64,000 bases of DNA from Steinernema hermaphroditum. Its lineage: Eukaryota; Nematoda; Chromadorea; Rhabditida; Steinernematidae. The position numbers and the translations under genes are program-made. Below, one piece after another: positions 1 through 14,200 of this stretch (position 1 is the first letter of the stretch; every line of letters starts with the position of its first letter). The stretch spans positions 15,708,205 to 15,772,204 of the forward strand of contig CM059623.1 in the NCBI GenBank assembly GCA_030435675.1, in the 5' to 3' direction. Below the pieces are notes generated by a model. It was given only the letters and a program-made list of their open reading frames with translations, did no database searches and had not been told where the DNA came from.

Positions 1-3000
1 ATAAAGGAAAGGTACACGAAAACATGATGCATCTAATGTTAGGAGTGGTAACTGAAGAAACCGCCATAGCCCCTACAGCTTGTTTTCGAAGACTTTGAAG
101 GAGAGTGCGACCTTGGCAGGTGGAGTTTTAGATAGGGGTAATAAGAAAAAACGAATTATTGAGATGCACAAGGCTACGGCAATGGCAAGGCAAGGTGGAG
201 GCAAGTCTAGAGGACCCAAAGCGATGTTCATTGGCTGCAGAACTTGGATTAACCTATGTAGAACGGAATTGGGCCAAGAGCTTGAGGTCGTGAAAGGCTG
301 GGTACAGACAGGAATGATACATAAGAAACGTCTCAGGCATAACGATAATAGAGTCCCATATATTCAGGCGAAGTCGCGGTATAACTCTATTAACGGAGTT
401 AGCAGAGAGACTCGCCTTTTTCGGCGCAAATGATGGAATCTGTATTATCAGGCTACAGACCAAAGAGAACAACTTATAACCAAACCATCGACGGGGGTGG
501 CCGTCCTACACGATTTTTTATGCGTTTTCTGTTCTCGAATCAACGACCTTACGCCGTGTCGGACGTATGCACAGAGTCAGACCGTCTAAGGGAATACGAA
601 AGGACCGAGGGGACGTTAGAGGTAAGAACAGGTTATATGTGAACACAGAGAATTCGTAATTAGATTTACGGGAGGTCTACGGAGAGTTAGGTGCTAATGA
701 AATTAGCATGCGTGGGAAAGAAAAAAATCTCCAGGAAAGGGAAATGTATTTGTGAAAACGCAAAACAGGAGGTCAGTTCATGAGCGCTGGGATGATGGAA
801 ATAACTCATACTGTTTGGGGATTGCCACATGCCCAGATAGGAGAATTGGAATTGGAGCTTTCTTCCGTTAAAAAGTGTAACGAAAAGCTAACAAGGATAG
901 GCCGTAAGACTACATCGGTAACGATGGCGCCCAGGATCTACACATAAGAACAATGAAGTTTATGGCGTGGATTTGTAGTCCAGCTTTGTTGAGTGTCAAC
1001 ATCAGGTGACGAAGTGCAAAAGATAATGGAATCATAGAGTTAGTGATGTCATTGAGGTTACAGTATATGTAAATGGGGATCTTATTCTGAGTGGAAAGGT
1101 CCAAGGGAGGGGAGGAGTGTAGGGCGTGGTAACGTTTACAAACCAAATAAAGGACAATAACATAATTCGATTACCGAAAACAACAAAACGACAAGTTTGT
1201 GGGAAATCTTTCCGAGAAACACATATATCAGGGACAAAAAAAGGTACACTTCTTGGCACACAATAAGAGCTAAAAGGACACATACTAATGACGTTAGGGT
1301 ATGCCGGGTATTTTCGGATACTAACATAGCTTAGGTCAATATGACCAAAATCATTGTTGAAACGTTTCTTGAACACCCTGAGATGTAATATTCCCTTGCA
1401 TAGAATATCGGATATTTTGCTTCTGTTCTCATGAGACTCTACATGAGAAAAGAGACATAACAATGGGATTAAGCAGGAAAAAGAGCACGAACAGGAATCA
1501 ACACCTCAAGGGAGAGGGCTTCAATTTTGATGCAGAACTTGAGGATTACAAGGATAACAGCGCCTTTTGTCTCTGCGAGGTCGCCGTGCGATAGTCGGCG
1601 TGGTATTGTAGCTACTACATCAGCGACAAGGCAAAAACAAAAGACGTGTGATGAAAAGTTACAACAATGGAGACACGTACCCTAGGGTGTGAGGTGTTCA
1701 GATACAAAAGAGGCTTTGTAGCTGATGTGTGACACCAGTCATGTTTTGCTAAAGAAACAAAGGCTTTTAGCAGCCATTTCGCTGCTTTGAGGTAAACCCG
1801 GAACTGGCCTGGAAACGGTGAATCAACAACGTGACAAGGACAAGGTGATGACACAATATTCCTCTCTTAGAACCGCACAGGGACATCTCTGTCCGTAAGG
1901 ATAGTGAAGTGAGTAGGTCCGGTAGAGCATAACGATTTTGTCCGGATAAACATAGACCAAAGTCCTCGGCGACGGTTCCATTACCGTAGACAGAGAGAAG
2001 AGTGGGGCGCTGGTAGGGTGAAATGAGGAGTGAAGGGCGAACGCGCATGCCACGCCTCTCAAAAGTGGGCGTCTTGCTGAGGCCAATCCCTTATGAGGTG
2101 TTGAGGAGATTAAAGCAGCTGCCGCAGAGGGGGAAGAAAACAGCGCTTGCTATGTGAAAAGAAAAGAAGGTTCAGGAAAAGCTTTGATGGACGTTTTAAA
2201 CACTTGGTGGTAGGTCGAGGGAGGTGCACACAAGAGGCATACGAAAAATAGCTTCAGTATAAGGAAAAAAGGAGTCACTGGAGCTTGCGTCGCGGTCTAT
2301 TGGAGGACGGAAGTGTATCGGAAGAGTAGTGTATCATAAGTTACTTTGGAAGTATGACAAAGTGATAATTGACCCGACTGTCTTAGTACGTTCTATAAAA
2401 CGTCGACGTGCGAAGCAGGTGGGAAGCAGCTGTACGGAATGCTTATATAATGGATAGCGATGATCGCTGGCGTCCAAAAAACGATTCGAACCAGAGCTCT
2501 GGTGCTCAAGAGTGTCGTAATCTTCACCATCATTGGCAGATATAGCTAAACATCATTCCGCTTGAAATCCGTGTAGAAATGTTGCTATGTTAACTACACG
2601 AATGTAAAAACAAAAAACAAAAGTGTACGTTTGGATCGCTGATTCTGAATCCTCAATTAAGCTCTGACCAAAGCGTCTTGTTTTTTGAAAAAATGCACAT
2701 TTTTTCAAAAGGCGCTCTCAGTTCTCTTTCGTCTAATCTTCGGCAAATTGGATACTCCGAAATCGAGAAGGCAAATTTGTTATTGTGAGGCACCTATAAT
2801 TGAGATAGCAACAGGTGCATTAGGCCCTCAAAATAGGCAGGTGAAGAGGGAAAACAAGCGTAGGTTCACGAAACGGTTTTTATAGTCCATGTAACGTGCG
2901 AATTTTCTTTGAACATGCCTACGAATTGGCAATCAAAAAAGCCAGTGGAATGGGAATACGGGAAGTTGAAGGGAAGTTCAGTATTAGCAATTAGGGACAA

Positions 3001-3250
3001 ATTGGCCCAACTATATGTGACCTAACTTGCAGATACGCAGTTTGTAAAATAAGGGATACTGCGGTTTTGCAAACTCAGCAGGTGGATAGCAGCTGTATAG
3101 TGACACTCTGACAAGGATAGAGATGGGTAAAAGCCAACACTTGTGGATAAATCGACCATCCCTGGTATCTAATTCGTGCTTATGTATAGATTGAAAATGG
3201 GTTGGTGGTTTACGAATATTTCCCCAGTTCAACGAATGAATACAAACATT
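1..3250. other. No gene recognised; plus strand purine-rich
   Basis: The first 3 kb are markedly rich in A and G on the plus strand, with short open frames on both strands but no splice-supported or family-supported coding. Possibly old repeat DNA. Confidence 0.5.
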
Positions 3251-3322
3251 GCCCAACTATAGCTCAGTTGGTAGAGCGTAGAACGGAGAACTAGTGTCGG
3301 TCAGAGATCCTTAGGTCGCTGT
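3251..3322 (+). pseudogene. Decayed tRNA-like sequence
   Basis: TAGCTCAGTTGGTAGAGC (A-box and D-arm) is well preserved, but the anticodon stem does not pair and the T-arm (B-box) is degenerate. Probably a tRNA-derived relic. Confidence 0.45.
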
Positions 3323-5274
3323 CAGAGATCCTATATTTAGAAGCAAACATTAATAAGCAGAAAAATGCAATTATACATCGTTCGTGTGCGCAGTAAGAGC
3401 TTACTTAGCAACCATGAGGGCGAATTCCTCTATAAACAGCACGATTGGCGGTTCGACGATCGGGGAAAACGGAACCATGCCCTTTGTCTCTGTCCTCTGT
3501 CTCTTGTCTCCATGCGCTCTCTTCACAGCGCATAAAGTGACCGGTAGGAGTCGGTCGAGTCAGCAATTTCGAAGGCTCGGCTTGGCTCAAATGACTAGAA
3601 GAGATCGCAGACGATCTGAGAAAGCCACATTCACTTGTCACAGTCCCTCTTTCTCTAATTGTCTGCGCTTACTTCATAGCGCTCCTGGCGAACAGTCGCA
3701 CTTGTAGTACCCCAATATATGAACTGACCCGTGAGTGAACGGATGGACTCGGCTAGGATTTTGTCAATTAGGGGCCCAACTCCGGAGTCAAGCGAACCGA
3801 TCGGCCCTTGGGGAATGGTATAATTACACAACAATTTCTATCTCAATCTTTGGAAGACCCTTCACATCGCTCTCTTGTTTACATGTGTTATTTACAGGCA
3901 GGCGATAAAGGAAGCAAGGTGGGAAACATCTCGTTAGATTCAAAATTCGTCAACATCAACAAGCAGGTTGTGTCCAAAACATCGTAATAAACAGCTTCCG
4001 GCCGTGCAAGGGGCAGCCGCCGCTAAACGATGAAACCTCGGGTGACGCACAAAGAGAATTGGCGCCGAATGCAAATGAGCATCGCTGCTAAAAAGGAGGT
4101 TGCGCGATCACGTGGGATGTGTCGCTTGCTTATTAGGGCACTGCGGCATGAACAAGCCGCGTAATAGGGACACGGGACATCATAATAAGCTCTAATTATA
4201 GTGGTGCCGCAGGGACACGAGGAGTCGCCTGGCTTTTAATGTTATTAAAATGACAGGGGTTTAGAGTTTTAAAGGAAAGTTGTTTTGTTTCGTATAGAAC
4301 CAGGTTTCATTTCGCAGAACTGCCATTGAACTAAACAGCGACGTTTTTCGAAATTGTTAATTTTTCGCTTTTTTATTATACTGAGTCTTTCATTGATTTC
4401 GGTGGCGATCAGTCGGGTCGCCCGTTCGCTTTCAGAGAAATGGGTTTAGTGAGCGGTCGTTCTTGGCGGCCGTTCTTGGCAAAACTACGCCAGAAGGATA
4501 CCATAAGGCCCAGAACACTAGGGAATCATGGTTTTGCCGTCTTTCCAAGAAGTTCTTCACCGCCACCGGGCTCTACCCGTCCACGCAAGCATAAGATTAG
4601 CTGCAACAGCGCCCCAGCCACTGATATGATGGGACTCCGCCTTGTGGCTCTCCATGATCTTGTGGTTTGTCTGGCCAGACGACGAAGGACTTCTGAGGGC
4701 ACCGGAAACATTTCCTCATGCGAAATCTTTAAACGTGTTAAAGACGATAATGCATACACTATGATACACGGAAACTCCAAAGGCTCCTGTACAAACAGGT
4801 CAAAAAAACCGAGCCCCATTTGAGCTGTGTGAGAATTTAAATTTCAATTAGACGCATTCGCTGCTGCAAAGCTCTTTAAGATCGACCACCTTGGATCTGC
4901 CTGTGGTGTCTTAATGTCTAACAAACAACCTACCCTAGTAGCTCGATATCAAATAATGAAACGTCTTCCTATTTACCTAGGCCAGCGATTGATCATCGGC
5001 CGATCACTTCCTTTAGTGCTCTTGTTAAGCCGTTTCAGGCGTTCCGCTCATTTTGTGGATTGTCACGCGTTCCCTTTGGAATTGTAGTTCTATGTTGCTA
5101 GGCTATTACCTCTCGGAGCCAGTGAAAATATCATCTCGCATCTATTCTATCCGATCGGGACATACGTCTTGTTCTCCCATGTTCCTATGTGTTAACAACC
5201 GACTGTGAAAGCAACACCTTCATCAGTCGGCTCCCAGTCGTTCGGTCTTCCATGGGTTCATCAATGATCGCGTC
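3323..5274. other. Intergenic; no gene recognised
   Basis: Overlapping frames on both strands at 4440-4823 have mild GC bias but no recognised domain. The stretch at 3985-4250 is listed separately as a possible control region. Confidence 0.4.
3985..4250. promoter_or_regulatory. GC-rich putative control region upstream of the 5.28 kb gene
   Basis: A CpG-rich island in AT-rich DNA contains factor-site-like words: ATGCAAATGAG (POU-type), CACGTG and CTAATTATAG (homeodomain-type). It lies about 1 kb before the membrane protein gene. Regulatory role is inferred from composition only. Confidence 0.3.
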
Positions 5275-7331
5275 ATGAGACACGTTCTTCTGTTTCTTCT
5301 TCTTCCATGCGCCGCTCTCTCGTTCCTATTCCGAGATCGAGTCATTGGCTGCGATGAAGGTCAAGACGTTGTCTACTACGATCAACATGCGAAAATGTTC
5401 AAAGTTTCGAGGCATTCATTTGGAAATTGTGGATTCGATTCAATCGGTCGACTTTGCAGAGCTGTAAGCAATGAGAAAATTCAAAAATGCACCTTTATGT
5501 TTAGCACTATGCCGACACAGCTTATGGAGTTTCACTGAACCGAACTTGGGAGATTGATGGAGCGCCGCGGCATTTATATGAATGCCAAGGTGGGTCCCCT
5601 TTCTCCTAACATATATCCTTAGTTCTACTAGTCTGATATAGACGTTCTCCGGTCAACTTTCTTCATATTTCAGACTTTGTACGCGCCGAAGTGCCCTTCA
5701 TCCCCGACGGGTCCTGGTCCGACAGCATAATCGTCGACAACAGCTCCTGCCTAACACGAGCCGACCTCCTTACTGCCGCTCAGTATGAATGTACTCGGCC
5801 GATCAGAGACATTTCATTCGGCGGCCAATGCGGCGACACGCCCACCTTCATCGAAGCCGTTTTCGTTTGCGACGCTCCACCGCTAGATTTCTACCGAAGC
5901 GATCGACATGAACTGCCCTACTTCCACGAACGTCAATTCCAAACATTGCGAACTTACACTTACTATCATCAACAACTCAAAAAAGCTCGGAAGCTCTGGG
6001 ATGTACAAGAGGTTGAGCGTCTCGAAAAAATTATGTCGGAAACGTTGGATGAAGCTGGAGATGTTTACGTTCAAATGGCTCATTATATTAACACCACTGG
6101 AAGGCATGATGTAAGCTATTTTCAACCACTAGGACAGCCATATTTAACCTGGAATATGCTCGAAGTAGTTTAGGCGTATCTAAGGACCTTAATGTAGAAG
6201 TACAATGGGTGGATAGATGTAGCTGAAATGGCCATCTTGCCAAGTCAAGCTGGGTAGCTCGGGCTGTAGCACAGACTGACCTCGAGAGCATTGGTTGCTT
6301 TCTTTCATTGACTTCCATTGACTTTCATTGACTTCCACCGGTCTTTAGAGTGCCGATCTATTTGGTAATTTACAGTATTTTCGTCTTTGCTCTTACTCTT
6401 AATGATCAACGAACGCGGCTGTTGGCAACTTCAAGCCTTTGGTCCTGAGGACCCTACAGCTTGTTCAATTATAGCCCGGGAAACAAACGAAAAGCTTTTA
6501 AGTCCTAGAGTAGTAGTGGCAGTGGACCGATTGCCTTCGAATTGCGACTGATTAAGAACGTGTTTCATGCGTATTTGGTCAGGGTTAGTTCAAAGCCGGT
6601 CCTTGTTTTGTCGGCTATTTCAAATCTCACCGCCCCTCAAAACTCACCCTTGGAAAACGCTTTCGAAATTTCATTAAAATCACCTAAGATCTTCTCTCTT
6701 ATTTTCGATGTTTGAGATACTCTTCCTCATATTTTCCATCCTTCCATTTCAGAACGACACGGACATCTTCCGAAACAACGAACTGCGCTCTCGGCGGCGG
6801 CTTCTTAACACCCTGAAGTGGTCGCTCTCCTACTCCGGTTTCTACCGCTCGCAGCTGCTCGTCACCATCGCCTCCAACTTGCTTGTCGGAAGTGAAGAAG
6901 GCGTTGAACGCATACTTCAACTCCACAAGGACAGCCTTCGCTGTGACGAAGTCGAACTGATTAACATGGTCACAAGAGGTTCCCCGTTTCCGGAAGTCCG
7001 TCCTATGATGACGAATCTCTACGTCGACTACTGTAAGAATCACACTCTGGGTGTTGGTCGAGAACATTTGGACTTCTTGTCCGAGACAGATGCTGTGGAC
7101 ACTCTTCTGGCTATGTACAGGAAGATTTTCCGAAGCGGCGTCATCAATGCAGAGTATCTTCCGAAAGAAGATGACGTCGCAGCCCAAAGAGGAATGCTTT
7201 TTGGATTGGTTGCGGCCGTCGTGTTGATCACTTGGGTGACAATCTGCAGGAAACCGTCGAAGAAGGAGCAAGTGTTGCCGACTTGGAATCAGCACGTTCA
7301 ATATTCAATGAACAGCTTAGCATCAAGTTAA
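5275..7331 (+). CDS. Type I membrane protein of unknown function, 4 exons, 429 aa
   Basis: Exons 5275-5463, 5505-5589, 5674-6110 and 6753-7331 join with matching phases (0, 1, 0) into 430 codons including the stop. Introns are 41, 84 and 642 nt with GT..AG ends. The first Met opens a hydrophobic signal peptide (MRHVLLFLLLPCAALSF). The ectodomain has scattered cysteines, an NRT glycosylation sequon in exon 2 and NTT and NHT sequons later, and a charged helical stretch in exon 3 (KKARKLWDVQEVERLEK). A single membrane segment (GMLFGLVAAVVLITWVTIC) near residue 390 is followed by a short basic tail. This predicts secretion-pathway entry with a large extracellular or lumenal part. I do not recognise the family and see no enzyme motif. 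The gene converges on the guanylyl cyclase downstream. Exon junctions are well supported; function is open. Confidence 0.8.
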
Positions 7332-8250
7332 TTAATCAAATGTATATTGAGTTAAATAAAGTAGTCCGCGATTGCCCGAGCTTAGAATCGTTCCCTCTTC
7401 AAAATTCTTATCTGAAGGTATAGGGGCCAGATACACTGCAGCTCACCGCTGTTAAAATAACTGAAGGTCTATCGGCCTTACGGGTGGGGACATAAATACC
7501 GGTATTTCACCGGTATTTCTAACCCAGCAAAGAAATGGACTGGGCTTCAAATACAAAGTACATTCTCGGGTAGGCAAACGGAGCAACCCTCTATTCATTT
7601 TTGCGCATGACCTGACAATCAGGCTTAGCTTAGGCTCCGGCTTAGACAAATGCCTATCGATTTAAAGAGAGTCCTGCAGTCGACTCTAAAATCTATCAAA
7701 AACGTATTCGTAGATTCGTTCGAAAACACTTCGGGAACAACAGATTGGTGTTTTAGGAAGACTGGACCCGGGGCACGGATCGAAATCATCGATGGAGAGC
7801 GCGAAGCAGATCTACTTTAAGATAGTGGGGCAAGGACGTGTGGCTTTTAAATAACCCCGACTAGAACCCACTGTGAACCCCCGACTTCCCTTTGAGATAC
7901 ACTGTAGATGGGGCCTAGTTGTCTAGCACCAACAAATGGATGGCCTGGGCGTATGGTGACAGTGGACTAGGTTATCGTTAGCTTCCTTTGTAGCTGAAGA
8001 CGAAGGAGTTTTGAAGAGAGAAGACGTTTCCAAACGCTCAGGTTGGGTTCGACTCCTAATTTTGCCAGCTTTCTGAAACTACTCCTTCGGCAGTTCCCGT
8101 ACGGGCGGAAAAAACGCACACCGTTAGCTATACAATGTAATACATGTTTAATAAGGCTTTAGTTAAAAAAATATTATGGGTAACAATAACTTCAAGACAG
8201 ATTTATTGGCCACCATGACTTGATCTCGCACATGTGGTCATTTTCGTCAC
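7332..8250. other. Intergenic between convergent genes
   Basis: Lies between the 3' ends of the membrane protein gene and the cyclase gene. I see nothing coding here. Confidence 0.6.
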
Positions 8251-11200
8251 TTAATGAGTGATATTGAACATAGCCCTGAACATTCCAGTTGTAGTTACTG
8301 CAGTTTTGAGTTCATCGTTTTGAGTTTGGTTCGCTACATTTAATCCATTTTGCTTCTCAATCAACCAGAATGTCTCCATCACGCCTTTACCCTAAACACT
8401 CGTTGTAAGGAATGCTTGAAGACTTATCTATCGCACCTTGATGATGACATCTCCACGAGACTCTGTAGTGTATCCCGGAAACTGCTGAACAGCCAAATGG
8501 GCCTCTACTGACATATGAATCTTGTTGGGCTTGCTGTTGCTCTCCATGCGAGAGGCAGTGTTTACCGTATCGCCAAAGAGACAGTAGCGCGGCATGGTGA
8601 GGCCGACAACTCCGGCGACGACAGAGCCGGTGTGCATGCCGACACGGATCTGCACGGTCTCTGAAGGGATGTGGGGGATGCGGAAGGTTTGCAGGCTGGC
8701 GATGAAGGCGAGCGACATGTCGGCGATCTCTGTGATGTGGCGATTGCCGTTGCGGTGCGGGAGACCCGACACGCAAAGGTAGCCGTCGCCGATCGTCTCC
8801 ACTTTGTAGACGTCGTGACAGTCGATGATCTGATCGAAGTTGGTGTAAAGTCTGTTTAGCAAGTCCACAACCTAGACTTTCGAGCTGTTCGAAGTCTTTA
8901 TACTTTCCAATGTCTAACCTGAAGAGGACTGCATCGACTCGCCAACGTCGTGAACTGAACGACATCGGAAAAGAAAACGGTGACCGACTCGAATGTTTCC
9001 GGTTCCACCGAGCTGCTCATCTTCAGCTTCTCGGCAATTTGCTTCGGCATCATCCGATAGAGCAAAAGGTCACTTTTCTTTTTCTCTGATTCAAGCTCCT
9101 TTACTCTCGCTTGCACTTCCTGCTCAAGTGAGTCAGCGTAGCCTTCCATCATGCGGAACACGTGGTCCATCAGGTTCGCATTGCTAAAGTGAACTTAAAT
9201 TAAAAACTCGTGAAACTTGACTGTGAATGATACCCTTTAACGTACATGCTGACCAGACATCTAAGTGAATGCCTATCCTATGTAGGGTACTGAAATTACG
9301 GACAGTTCACAATCTTTTTTTTTGGCTCCCTTGACTATCCTAGTCCTTCAACCACAATCAATCCCTTTGGTCATTGATCTGGCACCTCGACATCCCGAAA
9401 TGTCAGATGTTATACGAGGTACCTATGGTGACGGTGACTGTCTTCCACCACATACATCGTTGGATGTTACCTATCAAACGCAACCTGCTCGTCATTTATC
9501 AAAAAGTGATTGAATCTGAAAAAGAAGGACCGAAAGATGAACCAAAAAGGCCCATCACCCCATACTGATCGATACGTAGCACTCATGACAGTGTGCAGCA
9601 CCAAACCGGCTTGCTCAGCCTACAGCTTTGACTAACACCTCCCATCTAATTGACCATAATTTTAATAGTGATTCATTCAAATGCCACGATCTATAAAATG
9701 ACACTGGGTCTTATTATTTTTGTCGTGGTATGTCTACAAATGAGGAATAATGCCCTATCTTCTCACCTGTTAGGAACGACCGATTTCATTAGCTTCATGA
9801 TCTGCTCGACGGTGGGACGTTCTTTTACATTTTCCGACCAGCAGTCTCGAACAAGATGTATCTAAAGCCCAGCAATCTACTTAAACAGAAGCGACATACA
9901 AAGGCCGGATTGAAATTGGTCAAATTTGCAATTGCAGGTCTGCAAAGGGTGCGTCCACCTCTTTTCACCATATAAACTATTTCTAAAGCAACACGTAGAT
10001 ATGGAAGAAAATCGGAAAGCTACCTTCTTCCGATTCAGGTCGACACGCTAAATCATAGGCTGGCTTTCTGGACATGATCTCCGAACAAACGATCGCAAAA
10101 CTGTAGACGTCACCAGCACTACTGCCATAGACGGAATCGTCTCTGAGCAGTTCGGGTGCCTTCCAAAGTAGCTCTAAATTGTTCACCTATAAGAAGATTG
10201 GAAAAATCGTTTTACTCTTTGCCGGTAGTTTATCCGACTTTCTCAGGCGCTCCAGCCCATAATCACTCAGCTTAACTTGCCATCGATCATTGACAAGGCA
10301 ATTATCTGATGTCAGATTCCCGTGGTATTCCAGGAATGAATGGTGGATGTAGCTTAGACCCTATAAAGGGATATTTCATTGTGAAACATGGTTCAGCCTT
10401 ACCTGGAGGATATCCCTTATCAGTGAGAACATAAAGAACGAGTCCATCGTGATGCTCTCCTTCGAAAAGACGTCTTGGAGACTTCCTCTACTACAGTATT
10501 TCCATATGGACATGTACATACATTCCTTCGAGTCTGAGCAAAGGCCCAAGAACTTGTTCACGTTGCTGTGGTCGAGGCTTAGAAGCTTTCTCATGTCTCG
10601 ATGATCATTTTGGTCCAACTTAGTTCGTGTGTGATGCTTTGAAGCCACCACTGGCTCGGCACCTAAGTAATACAAAGCGAAAAATTCTGATTGGGTTTCG
10701 ATTGTCAGCTTTGTGGATACGGACACCGCCCCAGACTGGAAAGAGCGAGAGCTTTCCGAGCCTGCTTTCTGCAATCATGATTCTGCTGGCACTGAAACAT
10801 TCATCCACACTACCTTAGGCAGATTCTTGACCAGATCATAATAGGCTATTTGCCATTGCAGATTCAGTCTTTCCTCTTCCTTCTTTTTTGACCTAAGCGA
10901 TTCATTGGATGAGCAGGTCAGTCTGTTGATAGCATTTACCAAAATATGTAGACGATAATGATCACAGTGATAAGGGCAAAAGCGCCTCCTGTAGAGACAG
11001 CCGCAATTACCAGAGGTGTCTTGATAAGCTCTTCTGGACATCCTTTTCTTTCAAATCCACAGATTGGTACTGCAAGAGGCGGTTTTCCTCCGCGAGTTTC
11101 CCAGATCCGTGCTCCAGAGCCTTCTTCGTAATATGTCTGCAATAGATGATTTAATGGCTTCATTCTCCTTGCGTAGGCCTGCTCTTCAGAGCAAACTTGA

Positions 11201-14200
11201 CCGATTGGGGATCACTTCATACTTCACCACTAGCCCCTGAACAACGTCAACCATAGGCTGAAGGCAATCACTTGGCTCTGGAGCCAATCGGAGCAAGTAT
11301 ATTGGGGTATTGATGAGGCAATTATGCACGTTTTGTCCGTGAGGAGCGCTGTGAGGAGAAGGCAGATGATCAGAAAAGACAAAGGGCATGCGGCAAACGG
11401 GGATGGGTCCGGGGATTTTCTCTGATCGTCTGCGCTCTCGTTACATCGCTTCTCCTTACAACCTCACTGCACTTGCTTCAATTGGCTCCGGAACCAAGTG
11501 AGTCGTTGTTCTTGAAATGGCGACCTACCATATTCGTTTTCTGGTTGCTTTTAATGGTCGCAAATCTTACAATACTATTTGCTACATTCAGTCCCATAAC
11601 AAGGAAAACAGCCACTCTTTGGCGATCTTTGTTGAAAATAACTTCACCACTAGCCCCTGAACAACGTCAACCAATACATGTGATCTATCTTCCGAACACA
11701 CCTTGAAATGTAACATTCGACTGGAGCGCTATTAGTCTGCCATCTCGATAATTGTTCGGGTTGTTTGCGATGGTCTTGTTAAGGCTGAGCGCATAAAGAT
11801 ACATAGCGTCGTGTAGGTAGCGTGAATATGTGGCAGCCTGTCAAAGTAATTAGAGGAAAAAAGGTCACTAAAAACTCACTACAAAGGTCGAGTTGCATTC
11901 TGTACAGTAAAATGGCCAGCCCTGAACGCGGTCAATCACCGCTTTGTTGAATTCGGCAACATCGCCGGTCGATGTTGTTGGATCGAAGTCGATCTAAAGC
12001 GGTCTCCTTTTAGGAAAAGTGAGCGGACGATATGCTCGTACATCTACAGAGATATAAGCAGGTTACTACAGACGCTCGGTCTCTTGGTGCACTCCCTCTT
12101 ACGCTACAAAATATGCGGTATTTTTGTCAGTCTTAACCTTTTTTGACTGCTTCCCAGAGGTTTTCGGCATGTAGAGCCAACATCAACATTGTCCATAGAT
12201 TAACAGTCATGTCCTTGGAACAATAAAACCGCTTAAAAACGATAAAGACTCGTGGGAATACCGTATTGTTTTGTGGCGTCAGGGGCATCGCGCCAGGAGG
12301 CCTTACAATCACAAATTCAGATGGCTAAATCAACTATGGAATCCCTATATATAAATCGTAATCGCCAGTGACTGACACCATGACGTGTGTGAAGTTTACA
12401 TTTACCGATATAGACAGCCTGGCCCCGTTCATCGCATCCTGATCTCGGCCGTCTGGATTGTCGCTTTGATCAATGTAGAATGGAACGGTACCTGGATAAG
12501 GGTCTTTATGCCGCTTCCGTTTTGTCCAGGACACTTACCAGTGGCGTCCGTAACTGGAAACATAAAAGTTACTTCTACGATGATACGATGCCTACTCACG
12601 GTTTCTAGTCCTTGGGACAGCTCGCTGTCCGAGGCCGAACCCTCGTGTATCGAGCGTGATGTACAGATATTCGTCGGTGTTCAAACCCATGTCGTTGATG
12701 GTGAGGAAGAAGTTGCGGCGATCGACGTCGTTGGCGAAACATAATGCTATGACTGAAGACTTTGTTTAACTACATGACAGAACGATTTCGAGTCCTACTT
12801 CGAGCTTTTTGTGCAGCAATGTGCATAGTTTTCCGTACGACATCCGCCGAACTGCTCTCCATTTGACGAGTGAACGTCATGCTGACATCGGAGAGTGATG
12901 TATTTTCGATCACCGCCTTCAAAAGAAGGGATTATAATGTACATATAAGAATTGCTTTCTGCGCATCTTTGTCTACTTTCAAGGCAAATTAGCTCACTCA
13001 AAAACATGTAGATCATTGTTTGTGAAAAGGTAATATTGAGGTTTGATTGATTGTTTTATGATCTTTAAATGTGTGAAAAACAGATGTAAAACTTATGGGA
13101 ATGCTGCATACTATTCGTCGTCTGCCCCACCGAGACCAGAGTAAAATCGGTGGGTGCGGTGTGTCTTATTAGTGTCTTTTTTTGTGCGTATATGAGACGT
13201 CCTGCACGGCGTAAGGCCGTTGATCTGGGATTGCAAATCGTGTAAATAGTGAAATCTGTAGAACTGAACATCCGACAAAGAAACGTTTCCAAATCCATGC
13301 GCCGATCAGGCTGAACTGTGATTGAACGGGTTAGGGTGGAAAGTCGAATACAAGTGAATCTGTCAAATATAAATCGGACAGGTCATGTAAAGCAGGTCCA
13401 CAAATCTCAAGTTCACAGCTGAGTCACTGTAGGGCCTACAGACGATGTCCGTCCTAGGCCCGCAAAAACGTAACAAAAAAACGATTTTGAACGATGGATA
13501 ATGGTCTCACTATGATTGGAATTCGAAATCGCTTAATAATCGTGTTAGTACAGAGATTGTCCGTAGGTCCTGCCGCTATGTGCCTGATCGACTATTTCAT
13601 ATTTTCGAGCCTGCTTCGCTTCCTGTATTACAAGACATCACCTACCTTTAGGTCATCACCTATAAATCTACATTTCTGCTGACCAGTCAACACGTAGAGC
13701 AAAGCGAATCGATCGAAGTTGAATTCGGCCATAAAAGCGAGAAAGGCTTTAGCCAGCCTACAATGCCCATTTGTGTACAATAATATTATGATGTTGTTAC
13801 ATACTCTGCAGCATCAGACGTCATACGCGTCGTTGTCGAATAAACGTTTGTATCGGCTAACTGATGAGAAGCTACGAGCCCCCATAAATAAGTGGGAGTG
13901 TTATAGAATGCGGTGAGGATGCCAACGGTTATGGCCGACGCTGTGCAAGTGGGTCCAATGAGCACGTCGACCTTGTCAATAGTGATCAGTTCCACGGAAT
14001 AGCCAGCCGATAGTTTCTCGTCGCATTCGGATAATTTCAGAACAAACGTAAAATTGTAGTCATCTAGGAGGTGATCTTTCCTGATGGCATCGACGGCGAT
14101 AGGGATCGCTCCGGCAGCTCTATCAAAGCCCGATTCTTTAGCCACATCCGCATTGTATCTGGGCATTAGTAGTCCGATTTTGAGGACCTTCTGAAAATGT

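Noticed and set aside
12334..12534. Reading straight through the GTAAAT donor of cyclase exon 7
   Set aside because: The spliced version continues directly into the conserved family sequence of exon 8; the read-through runs to a stop with no similarity.
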